Positions 36,995 through 49,264 of a stretch of DNA of 64,000 bases are shown here, piece by piece; the first letter of the stretch is position 1, and each line of letters opens with the position of its first letter. A program made the position numbers and the translations under genes. The notes beneath the pieces were generated by a model. That model ran no database searches. It saw nothing but the letters and a program-made list of their open reading frames with translations, and was not told the DNA's origin. This DNA comes from Kryptolebias marmoratus (taxonomy: Eukaryota > Chordata > Actinopteri > Cyprinodontiformes > Rivulidae): the NCBI RefSeq assembly GCF_001649575.2, contig NC_051434.1:18160524-18224523 (forward strand), in the 5' to 3' direction.

Positions 36995-38765
36995 GCACTG
37001 TATGTCAAGTTTGTATGTCATGTCATGTTTTCCATAACTTGATCACTAATGTTAGATCAGGGTCTCAAGAGTTTTTAGGAGATGTATGAATGTATGAAAT
37101 GTATGAAAAAAGAAATGGTACTATAAGCTCTAAAGGTCATAAACTATTTAATTGTTCTGGGGAAAAAATACTTGTACATCAAAAACAATCATCTGATAGG
37201 CATCCTTTTATCACCTTCAGTTGTTTTAGATGTTTATTACAACTCCAGGTCAATTTGCTCTTCAGCTAAGTTTTTCACACCTTTGATCACCATATACCCA
37301 CACATTTTGGGTACAAAAACAAGCTTTTTGTCACAGGTCTCTTCAAAGTCGCTTTGGCCCATTTTGTACTCTCTTCAGTTCTGCTTTGTACCCACAATGA
37401 CAGCTGTCCCAACATAGATGGTTTAATTTGCTGGTATACACTTTTGAAATGAAGCTCGATGGATTTGGACCAGTGTTATTATCATGACAGAAATGTAAAA
37501 ATGCAGTTTTATTCAAACCAGGTATTAAGCTCTTGAAATAATATGACAATAATGTTGCTTAAAGACACAAGCAGGCCTGGTTAGGCTTTTCCTGTATTCA
37601 ATACAAGCAGCATCTTCTTCAATATACCTCCACTGACACATTTAAACACTTGTTGAATTAAATCAGTTTACCTATTTATTTGTGCATACCTAATTTTAGT
37701 GTTTGTATAATTAGCTTTCAGCTGAGACAAGCATACCATGAGATTGTGGCATCTCTTCGAAGCAGAACTTCTAAAAGGCAGTAAAGTTTATTCTCTTTGA
37801 ATGAAAGTGCTTTTAACTGATGTTACGGATCAAGACAGCATTACAAATCAATGATTCTTGTCTCCACTGATCGTCAGATGGAACAGACAGCCGTCTGAGT
37901 TATCCCGATGTGATGAGAGAATGAGGGCAGTTTTGGAAGGGAATCAGAGCACTTACTGCTCGCGTGCATTAATAATTTAAACGCAGACAAGACTTTTTCA
38001 CATAAATAATGATGAAAAACTTATTTATGTGACTTCTTTTAAATAATCAACCTAACAAGGCTCACTCAGGTTGCTTCCCTCCCCTCCTCCACAACCTTTG
38101 CCTTTGCAGTCTTATCACTCTGTACAGATCCAACCAGCAACACTCCAGGCCAAAGATACAGCTCAAACATGGCTGCTATCCTTCCACAGGGCCCTGTGCT
38201 TTTTGGCTGATGTGTGCCTCCATCTAGGTCAACAACAGTACGTCTGTACTATCTGACAAGTGATAACACAATGAGACCATTAGTGTTGTAAGTTTGTGGC
38301 CCAGGGCCCAGCCTGCTCCGGTCTACCTGTGCCAGCCCCGGGCCAGAGAGCTTGTCTCCATGAGATTAATGATCCCCGGTGCTGCGCAGAGTAGGCCACT
38401 CCTTGAGTGTAAAATACACCTCATGCGCCTGGCTGGAGCTCTGATTTATTCCTGCCTATGCACTTGTCTTCGATGTCTGCAGGGGGTTCGTCTTTGTTTT
38501 GCAGACTCTGTATGTGTGTGTGTGTGAGTTCTCATTTGCGATTTATTTGATTTGTTTGTCACGTTAACACGAACAAAACCAAACTGATGTCTCCACAAAT
38601 TATGCAAATGTTTTGTTTTAGCAGCCTGATCATGCATGAATGCACATGCATAATTATTTGCATCTGATGAGAAATCTGAATAAACAAGCAATATCTTTGT
38701 AATAATATCATTTGCCTGGTTTCTTCTCATTTCCATGTGCATGCCGTGCAGTGTAACAGGTGCCT
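36995..38765. other. Non-coding, no gene seen
   Basis: AT-rich DNA, with a moderately GC-rich repeat-free block at 38060-38500 followed by a short GT tract (38511-38526). No exon was recognised. Confidence 0.4.
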
Positions 38766-38769
38766 AATG

Positions 38770-38935
38770 GAAAATATTTTATTTTGACACATTTGTTCAA
38801 GTATAAATCACCAGGATTTAATTTTAAACCACAGCAGTGTTGTCACCATAAGACGATTGCTCCCTGGATTCTCATTTATTTGTGTAATTCATGGACTAAC
38901 TTTCATTCATTATAAGGATGTGGTGTTCTCTTTTC
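38770..38935 (+). repeat. Local direct duplication, copy 1
   Basis: Shares 'gatttaattttaaa', 'aaccaca-cagc-gtgtt', 'gattgctccct', 'ttatttgtgtaat-catg' and 'gatg-ggtgtt' in order with 39628-39785. Confidence 0.6.
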
Positions 38936-39249
38936 TGACAGAGACTGGTGGTATAACTTTCATAACCACAATGACAGAGAAATGTTTTCCCAGGGGTGAA
39001 CCATTATAGCCTTTAAGATAGACAAGTAAAGCTCTGAGAAGACCCCTGAAAAACTAAATACGTATTAAAAAAGCTTAAAAATTGACTTAAATCATTAAAA
39101 AATATATAAATAATCTATTAAATTACTTGTCTATAATATATTGGTGTAACACAAACTTGTTTTTTGCTTGATTACTAACTGCACATAGGAGTACTCTTTT
39201 GTGTGTTTGTTTGTTTTGGGGGTTTTTTTGGTCTTGGGGCAGAATTTCA

Positions 39250-39560
39250 TTTAACCAGTGTAATTCCAGTTTCTTTACCTGATTGTTCCTGTTCAGCGTT
39301 GCTGAGAGCTGGTGTCTTTCTCCAGCGATCAATGTGGGGGGACACCCTGAACAGGTCAACAGTCCATCACAGGGCCACATAAAGACAAACATCCATTCAC
39401 GCTCTCACTCACTCCCAGTGACAATTTCAAGTGGCCAGTTACCCTAACATGCAGGTATTTGGACTGTTGGAAACAATCAGAGTACTTTAAAAAAAACTGC
39501 TTTGGAGCTATGGAGAACATGCAAACTCTGCAAAGAAAACCCCAGGTGTGACCAAAGTGG
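39250..39560 (+). repeat. Family E repeat, single degraded copy
   Basis: Contains 'tttctttacctgatt', 'acaccctgaacaggtc', 'cagtccatcacagggcc', 'acataaagacaaac', 'cgctctcactcactcc', 'accctaacatgcaggt' and 'ggagaacatgcaaactctgc'. Same order as at 18955-19490. Lies between the two copies of the local duplication. Confidence 0.8.
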
Positions 39561-39627
39561 CAACAAGTTGATGTAATTGCCGAACTGCTACCCGTGTTTT
39601 TTTCAAGACCACCACTCAATAAAAGAT

Positions 39628-39785
39628 GAGATTTAATTTTAAAAAATAAAAGACTGTGTTACATTTGGACATGAAGTTGTTCAACCACAACAGCGGTGTT
39701 TCCCTTAAAGTGATTGCTCCCTTTATTTGTGTAATCCATGCAGTAACATTTCCCTGCACTGAAATGATGAGGTGTTTGGTTCTCA
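39628..39785 (+). repeat. Local direct duplication, copy 2
   Basis: Partner of 38770-38935, about 850 bp away in the same orientation. Confidence 0.6.
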
Positions 39786-39789
39786 TCCT

Positions 39790-41695
39790 GGAACGGTAGA
39801 CTTGGCTCAGTCAATCCAGTGGAGTCAGAAAGAGGTCTTCAGCTGGTTAACTACACAAAAATATTACAAGAGGTCATCTGAGGACAGTGATCATTATGAA
39901 AGCTTTTGTAGAAACAAGGAATTTATTTGTTTGTTTTTTGAATCATCCAAACAACTGTAGGGATGGATTTTGTTTTCAAGTTCAGAAAAAAATAATTATG
40001 ACTGGAACAGTTTATTTTTGGCTTATTTGTGGCTTGACAATGGGTACTGGTCATGTCTTTCCTTCACTACTTTGTACCTTTGCAGTTCTGATCACTTTGT
40101 ACCCAGACCTTACGAGCTTCCAACCCACATGTCATGACCCTCTTTGCACCTCCCTCAGCAGAATGGAGGTATGAAGTGGTGAAGGAACTACGTGAGCCGG
40201 TGGCCGGTACCACAGTGCTGCAGCTTATTTAACTGAACTAGTTTAATTCTCACTTTGGCCCATGATTGGTAAAGATTTCTTCAACTTATTATGCGCATTG
40301 CAATTTATGTGTCTTGGCTTGGTTCGCTTTGCTCTCTTACAGTAACTGATGAAAGCTTGATGTGGTAAACAATAGAGATTTTTACTGGTCTATTTGGGCA
40401 TAATTGTGTTGAGAGCTCTCTATATAGAGACATCAATAGGTTGTTTGGTTTTGCTGTTGGATTGCTTCATATCTACTTCGAACGTTGCTTCGGGGCTTAA
40501 AAGACTGTCTCTGCAACTGCAATCTGTTTTATCCATGTGCGTGTACATCAGTCAATCAAACTTTATAAAGAACCTTTCATAGATGAGAATGTAACAATAA
40601 AGTGCTTCACGGCAAATAAAAACAAACAAGAGAAAAAAAGTGACTGACAAAATTCCTATGCAAAATAAATTAGAACAGCTAGAAAGCGTAAAAGGATGAA
40701 ACAGTGGTGGATGTAACATGAAAGGACTGAAGGGACAGAAGAACTGAAATTGTATTAATGGGGAAGGAACATGTGTGTATAGAGTGTGTGGGGGGTTTTG
40801 TAACATAGAGAAGTAGGCATGTTTCGCTACTGTGTTTTACTAACCATGATGTAAAACAAAAGTAGGAAAAGGAAACTTAAAAGATCAAATACAGATAAGA
40901 TCAGCAGCGATATTTGACACCGTGATCACAAATTTAGTTTTCTCACAATAGCCCATGCTATGGATTATTGTACAACTTCTCTCTGTAGGTTTCCAAATGC
41001 ATTTACGGTTTCTCCACGAGGACACAAATCCAGAAAAGGTAGATTGTTTTTTTGATTGCTTTAAACACTGGTGTGCAGTTAGATCATAATGACTGTTCTT
41101 CTTCACAAGAAAGTGGCTCTAAAAGCTCAGTTTAATAAAGTGAGTAACCAAACTCTCATGTCAGCCAACAGGCCTCTGCCTTATAAAGAACTACAGGAAA
41201 TTCAAGGCAGGTTTTTTTAACATTAAATTACCATACTTCATATTTTACAATTACTGTGCATTCAAGTTTACGTTCCTTGTAAGCAAATTAACAGTTAAAT
41301 AATGGTGCACAATTGTATTTTTTCAGCAGTATTTTTGGAAAAACAGCAGCCACCTATCACTGATGTTCTCTGACTGTTGGTGGAGGGATGGAAAGCCCAA
41401 TTATCAAATTGTTTGTACATTAAATTGGTGCTCTGCTCTAAAGTGTATAACACAAAAATCAAGTCTTCAACTTTTTTCTCCCAAAGAATATACAAGTGAG
41501 CAATGGGCAAATGAATCTCCAAACCCTCTTACATTTCTCTTAATACTTTTAGCAACTGGTCTATTACTTTATGCTTTCTGCAATTTTGTTGGGTAAAGGG
41601 AAGAAAAGCTTGTTCAAGATAGCCAATTTTTTTATTTGTAAAGATATTAAATTTTATATGACAAGAATAGTCAAAGAACAGTCATTTTACAATAA
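39790..41695. other. Non-coding; LINE tail fragment at 40545-40620
   Basis: 40545-40620 carries 'caaactttataaagaacctt' and 'aaagtgcttcacgg', an antisense LINE 3' tail similar to 18597-18690. The rest is AT-rich with no gene recognised. Confidence 0.4.
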
Positions 41696-41699
41696 CTGT

Positions 41700-41975
41700 T
41701 GTAGTCAGTTCTGTCTGCCTGTTAGCAAAATATGTCATGAACCACTGGACAAATTTTAACAAATCTCTCAGAAAGCAATCATTGGATGTAAATCTACAGC
41801 TGATAACTTTTCGAGTCACGATGATTCAAGGTGGCCCACATGGCCAATCAACCTTAGCAAACATAAAAATGGCTGTAACACAGTCAGTTTTGCAGGTACT
41901 GATTTAAATCTTTTTATGGTTACAGCTGAGAGTCATAAAACTTTGGCATGCAAAGTGCCAGGTGACATGCAATGT
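41700..41975 (+). repeat. Family C repeat (one unit)
   Basis: Shows 'gttagcaaaatatgtcatga', 'accactggacaaatttta', 'cagaaagcaatcattggatg', 'tctacagctgat', 'ggcccacatggccaatcaac', 'cttagcaaacataaaaatgg', 'cagtcagttttgcaggtact' and 'cagctgagagtcat'. This is the most complete single unit and useful for setting the family order. Confidence 0.8.
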
Positions 41976-41979
41976 TTTA

Positions 41980-43820
41980 AGCCAATTCCATGATTTTCTT
42001 TTTTGTTGAATCCCAAACGCAAAAAATCAAAACTTGTAGTGTTTGCACTAGTTTTGTGATATTAAATAGCTGAATATTATTTATCTTAATTTGCACATCT
42101 GCGAAGAAGCGTTTAAGAATATTATTGTACATTGTACAATGTTTTCCATACATATGGCAATAAAGTAAAATACCTTTAGAATTACGTGTATCTTCCTTTC
42201 CTGGTTTGCATCTAATCAATCTAAGACCTAGTGAAATGGCATTTCAGTCCTAAACTATTATAAACCTGCAGCTCACAAACCCTGGTTTACAGTAATCCCG
42301 CTCTTTCTACTACCTTTTACTGTGCACCTATGTGGCACCCATTTAAATCAACTATCGCCAGCCCAAAAAAGATGAATAGCTCTTCTTGTCAGGTTTTGGT
42401 TGGTAGTTTGTCTTAGTTACAACTAAACAAGAAGATAACTCCTTCTAATGACCTTAGAGTAAAAAAAAAAAGAAAAATGTGTTTTATTGATTTGTACAAG
42501 TAGACTGTTAAACATGTTTAAGGGCACATGGTTCCACCAGTGTTCATGTGTTTTGACAGCTGGTACAGGTGAACATACTATACAGTTTGGACTTGGGTGC
42601 ATACTACATAGACCTGACCTTCTATGGTTGGGCTCTCCTGCCGGGGATAAATCCTGGGGATCTGTGTCAGGCCAACCTTACTGAGGTGATTCATGGAACT
42701 GCTGTTATGACCTTCTATCCAGGTACACAGCTGGACCCAGTTACCCAATGTCCCCATTTGTTCCTGGGACGAAACAATGCCAACTCCTATAACACGTGTC
42801 CATCGGTATGAATTATGTCCACTGTTGTTAAAAAGAAGAACACAAAACATGTCTTTTTGCATCACTTTATTCATGAATAAGATATTTTCTTGAGAAGGCC
42901 ACTTTACTTGACCAAGTCATATCCACATTTAACCAATCAAGATGATTTCATTATAAAGTTAAGACCCATGTCACTCTGTAGCTTTACACCCTTTGCCAGC
43001 TTTAGCACCCAGATGTGACTAAAGGGGTTAGCAATTCTAAACATGTTGCAGACATGCTGAGATGCCTGATGTGTTTCAGGACTCCTGCCTGTGATGCCAG
43101 CTGCTGCTCAGTGTGTGAGCTCCATCACTGGTCTTCTGTCCCTCCCTATAAAGTCTTTTGGGCACCTCAGCACATGCTGAAAAATGACATGATTTGCATT
43201 TGTGTGAAAAAAAAGACCTAAAAGTAGGCAAAGATCCAGACACAGAGACAAAACTAAAGTACCAGTAAGCCTGAGTATCCAGAAGATAAACATCAAGCTA
43301 AACTACAAGAATCTAACAAGGATCCAATAGAGCCATAAAAAGTAAATTCATGAGTACAAAAGAAAATGAACACATGCACACACACAGTAGACCGAGGCAA
43401 TTACATATTTGGCATTCATGGCAGTGGGCAATAAACATTTCACATTGTGTACACAGAAGTAAAAGACTAGTACAGTACCCAAAATGAACTCTGGTGTCTG
43501 CTGAAGAACTAACTCATTTTCTAAATGTTCACATTTTTTTAAAAAGCTCACACCATAAAATGCAGCCGATTAAGCTTTTAATCTTTTCGAGTTCGGACAT
43601 TTTCAAAGGTTGCATGATCGTAGAAACTAAACTTTATGAAACTTTATAACATTAAATGCAACAGGGTGTCTTGGAAGTTTGTGACACTGTCATGAAAGGA
43701 ATTAATAAAAGCTATAGTATAGTATATAATAGTTTAGTACTGTACATCATAGCACTGTGCAGTACAGTACAGTGTAGTATATTATGGTATGTATTTACTA
43801 TGTTGTATACATTATATAAC
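41980..43820. other. Non-coding; GC-richer patch at 42530-42830
   Basis: 42530-42830 is GC-richer, with open frames on both strands (80 codons plus, 98 codons minus). No domain was recognised, and being open on both strands argues for base composition rather than coding. Elsewhere AT-rich. 43690-43800 is TAGTA/GTACA-rich low complexity. Confidence 0.4.
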
Positions 43821-43826
43821 AATAGT

Positions 43827-45123
43827 GATGGACAGGTTGACATATGAGGTCAGGCAGGAGTCCCAATGAACTATAGGTCTTCAGACAATATTTCGGTCTG
43901 TAGTGAAAGAGTGGAGCAGTGTCAGGTTTTGTTTTGACAGTGTGTTTCTTTTTGTAATTAGTGTTTTGTTTCAGGTTTCTTTTGGTTTTGGTTTATTGTC
44001 TTTGTTGTTTTCCTGTTTGTTGCCCGTTTATGTCATCATCCACTTGTCCTAAGTCAGCACTTGTTCACCTGCCACGCCCATCTCCACCTGCCTGCAATTG
44101 CTATTATTCACCTGTGCCCACTTCCCATAATTATCCTCTGCCTTTTAAACCCGGTCATCTCCTCCGTTTACTCGCTGGTTCATTGTTTGCTTGTCGCTTC
44201 ATGTGTTGTCTGGTTGTCCCTCTCGTCTTGTGTCTCCGGTTTGCTTGTGTCTCTAGTCTCTAATGGTTCTCGTTTTCTTGCCTCGCCTTTTTGTATTTGC
44301 TTAGGATTTTTGTTACGTTTGGTTTTGCTTCCCCGGCAGCTTTTTGTTTTCTTGTTCTTTTGTTTAAAAATAAATTTTTCAGTTTTTTTGATAATGAGTC
44401 TGCGTCCTGGGTTCATCTCATTCTCCACCGTTCCTGACAAGCAGATGGAAGAGAGCCTGGAGAGGTGGAGCTATGCTCTGGAGAAAGGAAGACTGAAAGG
44501 CAGTATAAAGAAGACCGATTCTATGTGTGTGAACAAGAAGGACAGTGAAGCTGCAAAGAGTGGAGGTACTGAAGATGGATGAGTTAAGGTACCTAGGGTC
44601 AACCATCCAAAGGAATGAGCAAAGCACTCGAGAGGCGAAGAGGAGAGGGCAGGCAGGGTGGAGTGGATGGAGACAAGTGTCTGGGGGGAGTTGTGACCAA
44701 AGGATAGCTGCAAGAGAGGAAGGAAGGTTTGCATGATAGCAATGAGGCCTGCTATGATGTTTGGTTTGGATATGTTTTGCTAACAAAAAGACAAACGGAG
44801 AAGCTGGAGGTGGCAACGATGAAGATGTTAAGATTTCCATTGGCAGTGAACAAAATGGAGAGGATTAGAAATGAGTTTATCAGATGGGCAGCAGTTTGAG
44901 AGGCACGACTGAGATGGTTTGTCATCTAAAGTGGATATATTCGACAAAGGATGTTGAATATACAGCTGGCAGTGAGAAGTAAAAGAGAAAGATCACAGAG
45001 AAGACTTGTGGTTGCAGTGAACGAGGACATGTAGAGAGTTAGTTTGACCAAGGAGTGGGCATAGGGTGAGAAGGAGGCAGATGAGTAGCAACTCTTAATG
45101 TGAGCAGCTGAAAGTAGAACAAG
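43827..45123 (+). pseudogene. RTE-type LINE reverse transcriptase fragment, split by solo LTR
   Basis: The reverse-transcriptase C-terminal half is readable through stops. Before the LTR are MDRLTYEVRQESQ and a ruined version of the catalytic Asp-Asp region (near 43870-43900). After it come 'ESLERWSYALEKGRLKGS', then DELRYLGSTIQRNEQSTREA and GQAGWSGWRQVSGG (about 44580-44690), then the 'LEVAT-KMLRFPLAVNKMERI' region. It ends near 45123 with 'gagcagctgaaagtagaa', matching the recalled 3' end of fish RTE elements. Frameshifts and stops are frequent. The 5' half is absent. Removing the LTR and one AGCAG rejoins the LINE frame region. Confidence 0.85.
43920..44439 (+). mobile_element. Solo LTR, family S copy 2
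   Basis: 520 bp, TGTCAGG...CCTGACA, with perfect 5-bp duplication AGCAG (43915-43919 and 44440-44444). Contains the core 'gccacgcccatctccacctg' and 'cacctgtgcccacttccc', a TTTAAA TATA-like box near 44143 and a poly(A) signal AATAAA at 44369-44374. The best preserved copy. The 173- and 100-codon frames inside are fortuitous. Confidence 0.92.
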
Positions 45124-45129
45124 ATATAT

Positions 45130-46200
45130 ATTATAATAAGTATGTTTTGTTTTAGGTTGGAGGAGTTAAAGGTGGAGTAGAGGCGGCTACTCAGGAATGA
45201 TCAGCATAACCCTTTTGCTGTTCACTTCTTTTACTTAGTGAAACTTAGGTATAACAAATTACTATGTAGGGTTTGGGCACAGAAAGTATTTAGTTATGGA
45301 TAAGTAATACAAACTACTTAATTTGTTTAGGATTCTACAACTATTAGGACTCATCTTTAAGCTTTTGAAGCCATAATTCTCCACTTAGCAATGGCTGTCA
45401 AGTGATCAATCACTAATTTTTCCTCTTCAGCCGGTCCTCAATATTCTTTTCACGAGTGGCTTTCACTTTTCATACTACATGTATAGCCGTCACCATTTTT
45501 ACTTCTTTGTTCTCTCTTTATCCTCCTTCACCCCCTGTGTGGAGCACAGCTGCCCTCCATCTCTTTTCCAGGCCAAATCCAGTTAGCGTCTTGTTCTTTC
45601 CATTATTCACTAATCCCAGTCCCACTGTGCAGAGGCCACAGTACATTTTGATAAAAGCCCCCGCTGTCTGGAAATTGCTAATCAATGGAAATATTCTCCA
45701 CAGTGTGAGTGCTCTGGTTGCGTAAAGCAAATGTACACAGTACATCACATTCACAGAACTCATTTGTAATCTATGTAATTACACTTTGAATTGCATACAT
45801 GCAGCTTCCCGTGTGTATAAACTCTATTCGTTCTATGTTGGGTGCTTTCAGCTCAACCTGAAAACAGAGAACTCGGAAAGAACAAAAAGAAGCCAAATTT
45901 GCTGTGACATAATGGCAAGAATCAATATAACTTTTCCCCCCTAAACAGAAGATAATGGTATCACAGTGGAGGCGTGTGGAGCTTGTCTACTCAGCCAGAC
46001 CTGATTGATCTCTTACTGCAAGAGTCACTTTGGGACCCACAAGGTGTCTGGACACATTAGCCTCACCCTGTGTGTGCCAACACACACACGAAACCCCTTC
46101 TTTCCCAACAACCCCCCTCCCAAACATGTACACACACATCCACAGAAAGTCATTCTGGGTTCACTGTGTGTCCTCAAAGAAATACCTCGTTAGATTCTGT
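45130..46200. other. Non-coding, no gene seen
   Basis: AT-rich. The 89-codon (+) and 81-codon (-) overlapping frames at 45456-45763 have no domain. Confidence 0.4.
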
Positions 46201-46210
46201 TACACAGTTC

Positions 46211-46666
46211 CGTCATGATCGACGGAGACGGAGGCGAACCCAGAAAACAGACTCATAATGTAGAACTAAAGAAAAACTGATTTATTTGAACGAAACCAAA
46301 AAGCTGACGGGGCAGCAGAACAAGAACCAAACCAAAACCAGAGACACGGAAGTACACAGGACTAGCATAGAAGAAAACAATGATCCGACCGTGTGATGGG
46401 GGAATTGACAAGGTATAAAAGCACAGAGGATGATGAGGTAAGTGGGAACAGGTGAATGATAATAATAGCTGACAGGTGGAGATGGGCGTGGCAAGTAAAC
46501 AGATAAGTGAATGACTGAGGAGGCATGAGTGGTGACAGGAAACAAACACAGACACACGAGGCAGAAGGAACTCAAACCAAAACTAACAAGATAACAGAAT
46601 AAAATAAATAACACAAACGGAAACAAAAACAACAAACTAAAAAAAAAAAAAAAAAAAATCCCGACA
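46211..46666 (-). mobile_element. Solo LTR, family S copy 3
   Basis: 456 bp in reverse orientation. Ends CGTCATG (plus-strand left, decayed TGTCAGG) and CCCGACA, flanked by a perfect 5-bp duplication AGTTC (46206-46210 and 46667-46671). On the minus strand it has the core 'gcccatctccacctgtcagc' and AATAAA (complement of 46281-46286). A long A-run (46639-46658) lies near its 5' end. The 137-codon minus-strand frame is a by-product of this AT/T-rich LTR. Confidence 0.88.
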
Positions 46667-46679
46667 AGTTCTACGTCAT

Positions 46680-47060
46680 CATTATCTGTACACATCTGTA
46701 TTCAGTTCTATGTAATCCATTGTTTATTTCTTCTTTAGCAGGTTACCTTTTTAAAGCTGTGATTTTAAAAATAGGCAGCTGTCTCAGTATGCACTCTACT
46801 ATTATGGCTTTTTCAAAAAACATTCCAACCATCTTTGCTAAACCACATTTTAGATTTTAAATGGCAAATGGTGCTATGAAACAAGATCACTGGAGCTAGT
46901 CTGTGTACATGTATGTTTTAGTATTTAACTTTTGCATTTGAATGAAGTACTTTTATTTTACTCAAAGATGTGCTTTTGCTGACCAACTCACTTATTTTTC
47001 CAAAGTCTGTTCTGTTTGTCCTCAGCAATATATTCTGCGGTTTTATATTCCTTTGTAGAC
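46680..47060. other. Non-coding, no gene seen
   Basis: AT-rich spacer between LTR-like sequences. Confidence 0.4.
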
Positions 47061-47064
47061 AGAT

Positions 47065-47290
47065 GTCGTGAGATGGTGTAGTATGAAGGACCCAAATTTA
47101 GACAGGAAACTGATAAATGACAAACTACAGTCTTTAATACTCTGCAATAATCAAACAGAAAACAACACATGGGGAGTCAAGAAACTGAAGCGCAAAGAGA
47201 GAACTGCAGAAGGACTGATAAAAAAATGAAGAGGGTCTGGCAAGGAACAACAAAAACCTAGAAATACGACGAAGGTGATTAACTCAGAAA
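47065..47290 (-). mobile_element. Possible LTR fragment, second family
   Basis: 'atgaaggacccaaatttaga', 'caggaaactgataaatgac', 'actgaagcgcaaagagagaa' and 'gggtctggcaaggaac' follow the pattern of the 3' half of a fish LTR in reverse orientation (ATTAAA signal on the minus strand). Ends were not defined. Confidence 0.4.
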
Positions 47291-47506
47291 ATGAATATAG
47301 TTTGTATGAGCAGGTGCTTTGTAGCTTGAAGATTTGTATGCGGAAAAAAGTTTCCCCATTAAAATAAAAATAAAATAACTTGTTCCAAACTCTGCAACAG
47401 TCAAAGACATTTTCAGTACAATACAGGTATCACTCCTACGTAATAGCAATGCATTGTTTGGTGAATTATTAACAAAACAATAAGTACCAATGGCAATAAT
47501 GAATGA

Positions 47507-48147
47507 TTAGTTAAGAGTTTTCTTATTTTCAGGAGCAGGTTTGCAGGTAACTCAGGCAGAACACAATGGAAGTCAAGTTAAAAAGTTTTATTTTGAAGAG
47601 CACAGGAAGTACAGACAAATATTCAGGACCAAGTCGTCTGCTTTTATACAAAATTTGTTATTGATACTGTCGATTCCCCAGAGATGAAGGTTCTAATTTT
47701 CCCATTTTTGCAAGTTTGCAGGGGCTGCAGATTTCAGGAGCAGAGGAGGTGGAGAGCAGTGGTCGAGAGCGGACAGGTAGGTGAATTTCTCAGGTGAGTA
47801 GACTGAGCTGACTTCTCTCCTATTTTCTGTCGTTTGGGGGAATAAGACAAATATCCTAATTAGAAGATCCAAGAGGGTTTCACGAGAAATTGAGTAGTCT
47901 TTAACATACATCATCTTGAGATGTTCAACAGTCTAATGAAGAGTGGTTGCTCAGCTCAACCTTATGTAGCAGGTGGATCATTAGAGAATGGGTTTCAGCT
48001 GTGAGTAATCGCCATTTCTCACCAGCGGTAGGTCACCCTCAGCTGGACACCCTAAGAACTCCTCGAGTCTGGCTCTCTACCTGTAGAAGCAGAGGGTAAT
48101 GGGGGAGACAGGAGAAAGGGAGATCTAGACAGACTGAAATCCTGACA
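47507..48147 (-). mobile_element. LTR-like sequence, third family (probable solo LTR)
   Basis: On the minus strand it begins TGTCAGGATTTCAG (at 48147). It carries a TATA box (complement of the 47643-47648 region, 'gtataaaagc') and, about 50 bp later, a poly(A) signal (complement of 47587-47592), then a U5-like end. This U3-R-U5 order is typical of an LTR. The far end is decayed. AATGA follows 48147 and also occurs at 47502-47506, a possible 5-bp duplication, but the terminal CA is lost. No internal genes flank it. Confidence 0.55.
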
Positions 48148-48159
48148 AATGAACACAGT

Positions 48160-49180
48160 TTCTGCAGGACACCCACCTGTTTGAGGAGCGTAGCAGCAAT
48201 ATGTGAGGCAGGTGGACAACTAGCAAAACAATGAGGTGTGATAAAAGATGCGACGAGGAGCTGGTAAATTTGTGTGCAGAGGAAAATTTGTCTTTGAGAT
48301 TAAAATAAAAATTCAGAAAAATCTGTGTTCAGACTTGTTCAGTTTCAGAGGTTTTATGTGGATGATGAAATACACACACCTGCCAAAACAGGACCTCCAT
48401 AAACAGTACAGCCTTGATAACGTTTACCAGCAGCTGCCATAAAAGTCAGTTGTAACAAGTCCACGTAAAACTGTAACATCAGCGTTTGCTTACCTCATCT
48501 GTTGTGAATTCCCAGCCTGTAACTTTCATCAGAATGGGTGGCAAAGTTCATCCCATCTCAGCAAAAATCTTCCACTAAATAGTTTCCCGCTTTTGATGGA
48601 AACTTGTTTGCTGTTCATGTTTGGTCTTGGAGGTCCTAACTGTTTTGTTGCCTTTTTTCGCCCACTACTACAGTATGCAAACAAAAAGGGAAATTCTCTC
48701 AACAACACAGTAAAATTGCTCTGAGCAGTACTGACAATAAATGTGACCGCTAAATCAGCGTAACTTGCGGGGATAACTGTGTGAGACTAATGACAAAAGC
48801 GTGCAGGGCGAGCCCTACTTGAACTCCAAAAAATATATTACAGTGCCTGAAGTTGGAAGAAAAAAAAAGTTTTACATGAAAGTCAATTAGACTAGGGCAA
48901 TTTCTGAATTGAACAGAAATCACCCCAAATAGGGTGGTGCATGACAGAGCAGGACTTTACGCTGATTAAACAAAGACTTCGAGTTAGAACAAAGCTCTCA
49001 GGAGGGTCATAGATTTGTACCAAAGAACAAAAGAGGAAGAAAAAAATCTCTCTTCGTGGGACATCACCCAATCATCCTTTTGAACAAACCACCCATGGTT
49101 CTCATCTTGGAGTAGGACAGGGCCTTGACTTTTTTCAGCTTATGGTTCCATCTTGTCTCTGAATACCTGCTTATAAAGGA
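48160..49180. other. Non-coding, no gene seen
   Basis: AT-rich unique-looking DNA. Confidence 0.4.
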
Positions 49181-49184
49181 TTTG

Positions 49185-49258
49185 TTGGATTTCTCTTTAC
49201 GTAAAGAACCTTGACAGGAGTCCTTGGTGTAAATCACTATATGAATAAAACTGAATTG
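49185..49258 (+). mobile_element. L2-like LINE 3' tail fragment
   Basis: 'gtccttggtgtaaatcacta' and 'tatgaataaaactgaattga' resemble the terminal 'gcactatataaataaaattgaattg' type of fish L2 LINEs. Very short. Confidence 0.5.
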
Positions 49259-49264
49259 AATTAC

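Noticed and set aside
42569..42874. Possible exon with frames open on both strands
   Set aside because: No domain, no clear splice pair, and openness on both strands points to base composition.
44061..44582. 173-codon plus-strand frame
   Set aside because: It lies mostly inside the solo LTR (43920-44439) and runs into the RTE relic in the wrong frame. No protein family.
46253..46695. 137- and 100-codon minus-strand frames, hydrophobic
   Set aside because: Phe/Leu-rich translation of the T-rich strand of a solo LTR; the same happens in the other LTR copies.
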